A DNA stretch of 7,169 bases from Candidatus Rokuibacteriota bacterium (GTDB lineage Bacteria > Methylomirabilota > Methylomirabilia > Rokubacteriales > CSP1-6). Under the pieces are notes generated by a model. The model ran no database searches, had not been told where the DNA came from, and worked only from the letters and a program-made list of their open reading frames with translations. How positions within the stretch are numbered: position 1 is the first letter of the stretch; the number at the start of each line of letters is the position of its first letter. The position numbers and the translations under genes were made by a program. Shown here one piece after another: positions 1 to 5,116 of the stretch. Location: contig QHRT01000477.1 in NCBI GenBank assembly GCA_003220195.1, positions 1,229 to 8,397 of the forward strand, in the 5' to 3' direction.

Positions 1-73
1 CGATCGACGGGAGATAGCGCCCCATCACCTCCACGTTGAAGAAGCTGAAGACGAACCGCTGGAGATCGGTCAT
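1..73 (-). CDS. Amino-acid ABC transporter permease, N-terminal fragment
   Basis: Only the first 24 codons are present; the rest lies beyond the left edge. The peptide begins MTDLQRFVFSFFNVEVMGRY, an amphipathic lead-in of the kind that precedes the first membrane helix of HisMQ/GltJK-type permeases. The ATG lies 3 bases after the stop of the ATPase gene, so the two are almost certainly co-transcribed and translationally coupled. No strong Shine-Dalgarno sequence is seen; there is only a weak GAG. The assignment rests mainly on operon position, after a binding protein and an ATPase of the polar amino-acid family, because the fragment is too short to show the EAA loop. Confidence 0.65.
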   Translation of the reverse strand, partial: MTDLQRFVFSFFNVEVMGRYLPSI

Positions 74-76
74 GCG

Positions 77-826
77 TTACTCGTGTCCGGCGATCCGCGC
101 CACGAACTCGCGCGTCCGCGGATGCGCGGGCGCCGCGAAGATCTGCGCGGGCGGCCCTTGCTCGACGATCTGGCCCTGGTCGATGAAGACGACGCGGTCG
201 GCGGCGGCGCGCGCAAACGAGAGCTCGTGGCTCACGACCACCATCGTCATGCCCGACTCGCGCATCGAGCGCATGACCGCGAGCACGCTCCCGACCAGCT
301 CGGGATCGAGCGCGGAGGTCGGCTCGTCGAAGAGCATGATCTTCGGCTCGAGCGCGAGCGCCCGCGCGATCGCGACCCGCTGCTGCTGTCCACCCGACAG
401 CTCGGCCGGGTAGACGTTCGCCTTGTCCGCCAGGCCGACGCGCTCGAGCGCCGCGCGCGCGTGCTCCTCCGCTTCGGCGCGGCCCCGGCCGAGAACTTTA
501 CGAAGCGCGAGCGACACGTTGCCCAGCGCCGTCATGTGCGGGTAGAGATTGAACGACTGGAACACCATGCCCATCTGCCGGCGAATCCGGTTTATCTCCG
601 CGCCTGGCGAAAGGACGTCGACACCGTCGAAGCGAATGGAGCCGGCGGTCGGCTGCTCGAGCCGGTTCAGGCAGCGCAGCAGCGTGCTCTTGCCCGATCC
701 CGACGGCCCGATGATGAACACCAGCTCTTGCGGGCGCACCGCGAGATCGATGCCGCGGAGAACGTGAAGAGCACCGAACGACTTGTGGAGACCGACGACG
801 TCGAGGATCGGCGCCCGGTCGGTCAC
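77..826 (-). CDS. Polar amino-acid ABC transporter ATP-binding protein (GlnQ/HisP type)
   Basis: This is the cytoplasmic ATPase that would power uptake through the adjacent permease. The 249-residue product has every expected motif: Walker A GPSGSGKST (40-48), Q-loop Gln90 in MVFQSFNLYPHMT, signature LSGGQQQR (143-150), Walker B IMLFDEP (163-169), D-loop SALD (171-174) and switch His200 in VVSHE. FNLYPHMTAL and PTSALDPELVG are typical of polar amino-acid importers. The length matches the usual 240-255 residues. The GTG start was chosen because it overlaps the stop of the binding-protein gene as GTGA (826-823), a standard coupling arrangement, and because the family domain begins about eight residues later. 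An upstream in-frame extension exists but only shadows the binding-protein gene. The substrate cannot be told from sequence. Glutamate, glutamine or a methylated derivative would suit the mgs cluster nearby, but that is inference. Confidence 0.95.
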   Translation of the reverse strand: MTDRAPILDVVGLHKSFGALHVLRGIDLAVRPQELVFIIGPSGSGKSTLLRCLNRLEQPTAGSIRFDGVDVLSPGAEINRIRRQMGMVFQSFNLYPHMTALGNVSLALRKVLGRGRAEAEEHARAALERVGLADKANVYPAELSGGQQQRVAIARALALEPKIMLFDEPTSALDPELVGSVLAVMRSMRESGMTMVVVSHELSFARAAADRVVFIDQGQIVEQGPPAQIFAAPAHPRTREFVARIAGHE

Positions 827-1617
827 CTGCACTTCGGCGTGTGGGGATCGGGCAGGTACCCTTCGAAGCCCGGCGTCCCGTAACCCGGCACCACCGTCAC
901 GGCCGGCGAGCCGGGCTCCGGCGGGACGCCGAGCCACTTCTCGGAGAGCTGCTTGAAGAAGCCGTCCATCTTCATGCACTCGATGACCTCGTCCACCTGT
1001 ATCAAGTAAGAGAGCTTGAGCCCCGGCGTGCGCTTCACGGCCCACGCGGTCGCTGTGTTGCCGGCCAGGTTCGCGAACGTGCGCCCCGCGAGCACCGCCT
1101 GGACCGCATCCGGCGTCGTGTTGTAGGACTCCACCTGGAAGCCGTACTTGGCGAGGTTGTCGCGCGCCCACGTGTCGTAGATCGAGCCGCGATTCACGGC
1201 GATGACCTTGCCCTTGAGATCCTCGAGCTTCGTGATGTCCGGCGCGTCCTTCGCGATGACGAACTGGTAATCGGTGTTGAGATATCCCTCGGTGAACAGC
1301 ATCGATTTCGCGCGCTCGGCGGTGACGGTCACCGGGGCCGCGAGGAAATCGAAGCGCTTCGACTGCAGGCCCGGAATGAGGCCCGAGAATTCCTGGGCGA
1401 CGACGTTCACCGGGCGGTGGAGCCGCCGGCCGATCTCGTTCGCCATGTCGACGTTGAAGCCCTCGACGCCGCCGCCGAGCTTCGGCATCGCGTGAGGCGC
1501 GAACGTCGCGTCGAGGCCGGCCGTGAGCGGCGACTGCGCGAGCGCAGGACCCGCCAGCATCACCGGAACGAGGGCCACGGCCACGAGGCGGAGAACGGCG
1601 CGAAGCTCCAGCGTCAT
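823..1617 (-). CDS. Periplasmic amino-acid-binding protein (SBP_bac_3 family), possibly with an internal deletion
   Basis: The product is a 264-residue solute-binding protein that would deliver substrate to the ABC importer encoded just downstream. A signal peptide is clear: hydrophobic core LRLVAVALVPVMLAG, then an AlA cleavage site at about 27/28. The mature part shows lobe 1 (GFNVDMANEIGRRL, GLIPGLQSKRFDFL) and lobe 2 (DLKGKVIAVNRGSIYD, AVLAGRTFANLAGN). The usual closing helix VDEVIECMKMDGFFKQLSEKW follows, with a proline/glycine-rich tail of about 34 residues. The start is set by a strong AGGAGG six bases before the ATG. In GlnH-type relatives about 20 residues, including the second hinge strand, lie between the equivalents of Leu-Ile 205-206 and Val208. 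Here they are missing, and the junction uses TTG and ATA, rare in this GC-rich setting. The fold may therefore be impaired. The family call is firm; function is uncertain. Confidence 0.9.
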   Translation of the reverse strand: MTLELRAVLRLVAVALVPVMLAGPALAQSPLTAGLDATFAPHAMPKLGGGVEGFNVDMANEIGRRLHRPVNVVAQEFSGLIPGLQSKRFDFLAAPVTVTAERAKSMLFTEGYLNTDYQFVIAKDAPDITKLEDLKGKVIAVNRGSIYDTWARDNLAKYGFQVESYNTTPDAVQAVLAGRTFANLAGNTATAWAVKRTPGLKLSYLIQVDEVIECMKMDGFFKQLSEKWLGVPPEPGSPAVTVVPGYGTPGFEGYLPDPHTPKCR

Positions 1618-1701
1618 CTCGATCCTCCTGCGTCGGTCGGGTTCCCGAGCGGCGCCGCGCATCCGGTCACGCGCGGCGACGCTCCGCACGAAGCGCGCCC
1701 A

Positions 1702-1707
1702 AGTATA
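1702..1707 (-). promoter_or_regulatory. Possible -10 box for the ABC transporter operon
   Basis: On the minus strand this reads TATACT, five of six matches to the sigma-70 -10 consensus, and it stands out in GC-rich surroundings. It lies about 85 bases upstream of the binding-protein ATG, in the 171-bp gap between that gene and the divergent TauE gene. No convincing -35 hexamer is seen 16-18 bases upstream, so the call is weak. No riboswitch-like structure was recognised in this gap. Confidence 0.3.
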
Positions 1708-1788
1708 CCGGCAACGTGCGCGGCTCTGGTCCGCCTGTACACTCGACGCCACGATGACCGTCCCGCCGTTTCGCGTCGTCGACGCCAC

Positions 1789-2470
1789 GTGACGACCGCG
1801 CTCGTCGCCGCCGCCGCTGCGCTCGCCGCGGTGGTCAAGGGCATGCTCGGTATGGGCTTCCCACCGGTCGCGACGCCGCTCATCACGACCCTCGTCGGCG
1901 CGCAGACCGCGGTGGTGAGCGTCGCCATCCCGGGATTCCTCCAGAACGCCGTGCAGGCGTGGGGCGGACGCGCGCACTTGCGTGACATCCGATCGCTGAC
2001 GCCGCTGCTCGCGATGCTTATCGTCGGCTCGCTGCTCGGCGCGTATCTGCTCACTGTCCTGCCGGTTCATCTCGTGACGCTCCTGGTGGGTGTCTCGGTC
2101 ATGATCTACGCGGGCCTCGCGCTCCTCCGGATCCTTCGTGGCCGGCGTCTTCGGTGGCGCCACCGGGACGTTCGCGCCGATCCTCGCGGTCTACCTCGCC
2201 GCGACGCGACCCGACAAGTACCGGTTCACCGCGGTGATCGCTTTGCTCCTCTTCGTCGGCCAGGTGCCGCAGCTGATCGGCTACGCGACGCTCGGCCTCT
2301 TCACGCGCGAAAGGCTGATGCTGTCGGCGATCATGCTGCCGCCCGCCGCGCTCGGCTTTGCGCTCGGGACCGTGATCCGTTCACGCGTGAGCCAGGGGGC
2401 GTTCGCCGTCGTGGTCCGATGGGCGTTGCTGCTGATCGGGCTCAGGCTGGTGATCGACGCCTTGCTGTGA
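1789..2470 (+). pseudogene. TauE/SafE (DUF81) family membrane permease, frameshifted in the middle
   Basis: The family comprises two-repeat membrane proteins linked to export or uptake of sulfite, sulfoacetate and other organic anions. The first half (GTG at 1789 to about 2130) has the family N-terminal motif VVKGMLGMGFPPVATPLI and about four hydrophobic segments ending LVGVSVMIYAGLALLRI. The second half continues in another frame (about 2132-2470) with the repeated motif FVAGVFGGATGTFAPILAVYL, then more membrane segments ending in a stop at 2468-2470. Joined, the halves give about 225 residues, 20-25 short of usual; the missing part is the cytoplasmic linker between the repeats. A frameshift plus a small deletion near 2125-2138 explains this, either as a true pseudogene or as a sequence error. 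The GTG start has no Shine-Dalgarno. A 12-codon ORF starting ATG at 1754 ends in TGA overlapping this GTG and could be a leader or a shifted N-terminus. Substrate unknown. Confidence 0.8.
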
Positions 2471-2492
2471 CTGCGGCGGCGAGCGGAGGCCC

Positions 2493-3365
2493 TCAGCGGC
2501 TTCGGAACCGCCACCGCTGGAACGTGTAGCGGCTGTCCGGCGCGATCCTGCCTTCGGCGACAAGTTCGGCGCGCTCCCTCTCGAAGTCGAAGATCTTGAC
2601 GAGGTCCTCGTGGGCCGAGTCGTCGATCACCACGTCGGTGACCGTCAGGAAGACCTCGTCCAGCAATCGCGCGTCGTGAAGGGCGTGGAGAACGGTCTGC
2701 CCGCCCTCGCACGCGAGGTAGCGGACGCCGAGCTCGGCGTGGAGCCGACGATGGACGCGCGCCAGCGCCGCCGGGTCGGGCAGAGCCTCGACGAGCAGCT
2801 TCGCGGGCGTCGCTGACACGCCGCGCGCGGCGAGCTCGCGCGCGCCGGCGTGGGTGGTGACCACGATCGGCTGGAGCCCGGGCGTGTGGAACACCGGATG
2901 CGCGATCGGCAGCCGACCGTAGAGCGAGTACAGGATCGTGCGCGGATGATACGAAAGCCCGCGGCTCGTCCGGAATCGGTAGAGCTCCGGCGCCGGCTCG
3001 TCGCCCGGCTCCTGAGGAGTCGGCACGAGCTTCGGCTCCTCACGGACGGTCTCGGCGCCGATCGCGACGTCGCCGACCGAGCGCAGCAGGCGCATGAGCC
3101 GGCGATCGGCGATGCGCTCCGGCCGGTCCTCGCCGCCGAGGATCGTTCGCACGGGGTCGTCGCGCGCGCCCCGGCGCCGCCAGGCGACGACCCCGTTCGA
3201 CGACGCCACCATCACGCCGAACGTCCAGGGCCGATCGGGCCATGGTGGCGGGAACTCGATCGGCGTGGTGCGTCGGTCGTCCACGGGGACGCGCAGGAAC
3301 GGGACGACCTCCTCACGGCTGAGACGCCATTCGATCCCGGGCGCGTCGTGCTCGCTCGAGTGCAT
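2493..3365 (-). CDS. RibD C-terminal-domain (dihydrofolate-reductase-like) reductase
   Basis: The 290-residue protein has the RibD_C fold: an NADPH-dependent reductase domain used in riboflavin synthesis and in many uncharacterised relatives. The domain begins at RPWTFGVMVASSNGVVAW (45-62), continues with DRRLMRLLRSVGDVAIGAETVREEPKL (88-113), and has the typical glycine-rich cofactor segment YLACEGGQTVLHAL (216-229), followed by LLDEVFLTVTDVVI (234-247). The N-terminal deaminase domain of full RibD is absent, and about 40 residues precede the reductase domain. A segment from about 114 to 160 is longer than in a minimal RibD_C domain. The gene converges on the TauE pseudogene with a 22-bp gap and diverges from mgsA. 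The ATG has no clear Shine-Dalgarno. A pterin or flavin-precursor reductase is possible, and a link to C1-folate metabolism would suit the neighbours, but the substrate cannot be deduced. Confidence 0.85.
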   Translation of the reverse strand: MHSSEHDAPGIEWRLSREEVVPFLRVPVDDRRTTPIEFPPPWPDRPWTFGVMVASSNGVVAWRRRGARDDPVRTILGGEDRPERIADRRLMRLLRSVGDVAIGAETVREEPKLVPTPQEPGDEPAPELYRFRTSRGLSYHPRTILYSLYGRLPIAHPVFHTPGLQPIVVTTHAGARELAARGVSATPAKLLVEALPDPAALARVHRRLHAELGVRYLACEGGQTVLHALHDARLLDEVFLTVTDVVIDDSAHEDLVKIFDFERERAELVAEGRIAPDSRYTFQRWRFRSR

Positions 3366-3368
3366 CGG

Positions 3369-3481
3369 TCAAGCCGGCAAGAGCGAGCGCACGAGCCAGC
3401 TCATCGAGAGCGTCACGAGGGTGAGCGGGACGCCGACGCGACGGCGCGCTCGATCTCGTTCGTGCTCATCCCGTCGACCAT
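3369..3481 (-). other. Possible broken small membrane-protein ORF in the divergent gap
   Basis: The 126-bp gap upstream of mgsA can be read on the minus strand as MVDGMSTNEIERAVASAS from an ATG at 3481. After a shift of frame it continues as the hydrophobic stretch GVPLTLVTLSMSWLVRSLLPA, with a stop at 3369-3371 just before the reductase ATG. Together this would be a peptide of about 38 residues with one membrane span. There is no Shine-Dalgarno, no recognised family, and the frame is not continuous, so chance is a real possibility. Confidence 0.15.
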
Positions 3482-3491
3482 ACGCTTGACA

Positions 3492-4424
3492 ATGTGTGGA
3501 ATCGTCGGCTACCTGGACACGTCCCGCGGGTCGCGGCCCATCGGCACGACGCTGCTCGCGATGTTGACCGCGCTCGACCGCCGCGTCCCCGACTCCGCCG
3601 GCGTCGCCGTGTGGGGCGAGGGCGTCGACGGCTTCACGGTGCGTGTCGCGCTGCCAGACGGCGATGAGCTCGCGGCACACGGCACACGCGTAGTGCGCCG
3701 CGCCCGCGAGCTGGCGCGCGTGTCCGGTGTCGTCGCCCACGGTCCGCTGCTGACCTTCGACATCGGAAAGGTCGACGCGCACGAGCTCGTCGCCGCGCTG
3801 GAGCGTGACGGCGCGGCCGAGGTCGTCAGCCTCGGGCATCGGCTCGCGATCGTGAAACAGGTCGGCGCGCCGCGGAACCTCGACACCGAGTTCGGCATCG
3901 GCAAGCTGGCCGGCTCGCACGGGCTCGGGCACACGCGCCTCTCGACCGAGAGCCGCGTGGATCTCTCGCATTCGCAGCCGTTCTGGGCGCACGGCACACC
4001 CGATCTCGCCGTGGTGCACAACGGCCACATCACGAACTACCACCGGCTGCGCCGCAGGTATGAGCAGGACGGCGTGAGGTTCTACACCGAGAACGATTCG
4101 GAGGTGATCGGCGTGTACCTCGGGCGCAAGCTCGCGGCCGGCGCGACGCTGCACGAGGCCATGCGGGACTCGGTGCGCGAGCTCGACGGGAGCTTCAGCT
4201 ATCTCGCCGCGACGGGCGACACGTTCGGATTCGCGAAGGATCCGTATTGTCTCAAGCCGTTGATCGTGGCCGAGACGCCGGACGCGGTCGCGATCGCGAA
4301 CGAGGAAATCGCGCTCCACGCCGTGCTCGGCAACGGCTATCGAGCGCGCGAGGCCGGAGCGGCCGAAGTCGCGACGTGGACGACACCGCCGGCACGCGGC
4401 CGGCAGAAGCGGCGCGCCGCCTGA
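3492..4424 (+). CDS. mgsA: Class II glutamine amidotransferase subunit, N-methylglutamate synthase subunit A (GlxB-like)
   Basis: The 310-residue protein matches the N-terminal amidotransferase domain of glutamate synthase as a stand-alone subunit. It would release ammonia from glutamine, or methylamine from gamma-glutamylmethylamide, for the synthase subunit. The start is fixed because Cys2 in MCGIVGYL becomes the N-terminal nucleophile after Met removal. Other active-site motifs are present: GHTRLSTES (146-154), VVHNGHITN (175-182) for the oxyanion hole and ENDSEV (200-205). One oddity is RVPDSAG (31-37), where the family almost always has RGPDSAG; Val replaces the motif glycine. The length is normal for MgsA/GlxB, about 300. 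No Shine-Dalgarno is visible before the ATG. The stop lies 2 bases before mgsB, so this is the first gene of a tight operon. Order and the sox-type genes downstream favour MgsA; a generic GlxB of unknown role is the alternative. Confidence 0.87.
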   Translation: MCGIVGYLDTSRGSRPIGTTLLAMLTALDRRVPDSAGVAVWGEGVDGFTVRVALPDGDELAAHGTRVVRRARELARVSGVVAHGPLLTFDIGKVDAHELVAALERDGAAEVVSLGHRLAIVKQVGAPRNLDTEFGIGKLAGSHGLGHTRLSTESRVDLSHSQPFWAHGTPDLAVVHNGHITNYHRLRRRYEQDGVRFYTENDSEVIGVYLGRKLAAGATLHEAMRDSVRELDGSFSYLAATGDTFGFAKDPYCLKPLIVAETPDAVAIANEEIALHAVLGNGYRAREAGAAEVATWTTPPARGRQKRRAA

Positions 4425-4426
4425 CG

Positions 4427-5116
4427 ATGCGGACCATCGACTGTCACGGCCGGTCGGTTCGTGACATCAACGTCGAGCTCAAGACGGCGATCGGCAGCGG
4501 CGAGCGTGACGTCCGGCTCGTGAATCCGGACGCGCGCCACAACCTGGCGGTCGCCGTGCTCACCGATGCGCGCATCACCATCGACGGGCCGGTCGGTTAC
4601 TACTGCGGCGGGATGTCGGACGGCGTGCGGCTCACGGTCCGCGGCTCGGCGGGCTGGGGCGTGGCGGAATGTCTGCTCTCCGGCGAGGTCGTCGTCGAGG
4701 GCAATGCCGGCAACGGCGCCGCGGCGTCGATCCGCGGCGGCACGGTCGTCGTCAAGGGCGACGCGGCCGCCCGCGCCGGGATCGCGATGAAGGGTGGCCG
4801 GCTCGTGATCGGCGGCGATTGCGGCTACATGACCGGGTTCATGATGCAGCGCGGCCGCATCGTCGTCTGCGGCAACGGCGGGCCCGCGCTCGCGGACTCG
4901 ATGTACGAGGGCGTCGTCTTCGTCGGAGGAGAGATCGCGGAGCTGGGGAACGACGCCGTCGTGTCCGACACGACGGCGGAAGAGCTGGCGGAGATCCACG
5001 CGACGCTCGAGCGCTACGGCGTGAAGGGCCCCGACGCGTTCCGCAAGGTCGCGTCGGGAAGGAAGCTCTGGAACTACGATACGAAGGAACGGGAAGCATG
5101 GAAGGCCGCGCTCTGA
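4427..5116 (+). CDS. mgsB: Glutamate synthase GXGXG-domain subunit, N-methylglutamate synthase subunit B (GlxC-like)
   Basis: The 229-residue protein is a stand-alone version of the C-terminal GXGXG domain of large-subunit glutamate synthase, a right-handed beta-helix that holds the amidotransferase and FMN domains together. Glycine-rich turns about 20 residues apart are visible from 54 to 175: GPVGYYCGGMSDG, RGSAGWGVAE, EGNAGNGAAAS, KGDAAARAGIAM, GGDCGYMTGFMM, CGNGGPALADSMY. A more charged C-terminal tail follows (180-229). The length is typical for MgsB/GlxC. The ATG lies 2 bases after the mgsA stop without its own strong ribosome site, which implies translational coupling. The last 19 bases overlap the start of mgsC. 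Confidence 0.88.
   Translation: MRTIDCHGRSVRDINVELKTAIGSGERDVRLVNPDARHNLAVAVLTDARITIDGPVGYYCGGMSDGVRLTVRGSAGWGVAECLLSGEVVVEGNAGNGAAASIRGGTVVVKGDAAARAGIAMKGGRLVIGGDCGYMTGFMMQRGRIVVCGNGGPALADSMYEGVVFVGGEIAELGNDAVVSDTTAEELAEIHATLERYGVKGPDAFRKVASGRKLWNYDTKEREAWKAAL

Noticed and set aside
841..1788. Plus-strand reading upstream of TauE as part of a 562-residue protein
   Set aside because: This portion is antisense to the binding-protein and ATPase genes, and TauE similarity begins only at about 1789.
2471..2492. Bidirectional terminator between the TauE gene and the reductase
   Set aside because: The 22-bp gap contains no inverted repeat or T run.
3486..3491. TTGACA as a -35 box for mgsA
   Set aside because: It abuts the mgsA ATG, so transcription from it would begin inside the gene after the essential Cys2 codon; a chance match is more likely.
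3369..4319. Minus-strand ORF opposite mgsA
   Set aside because: It lacks any recognisable domain and lies opposite a gene with intact amidotransferase motifs; only its last 37 codons fall outside mgsA and are noted separately.
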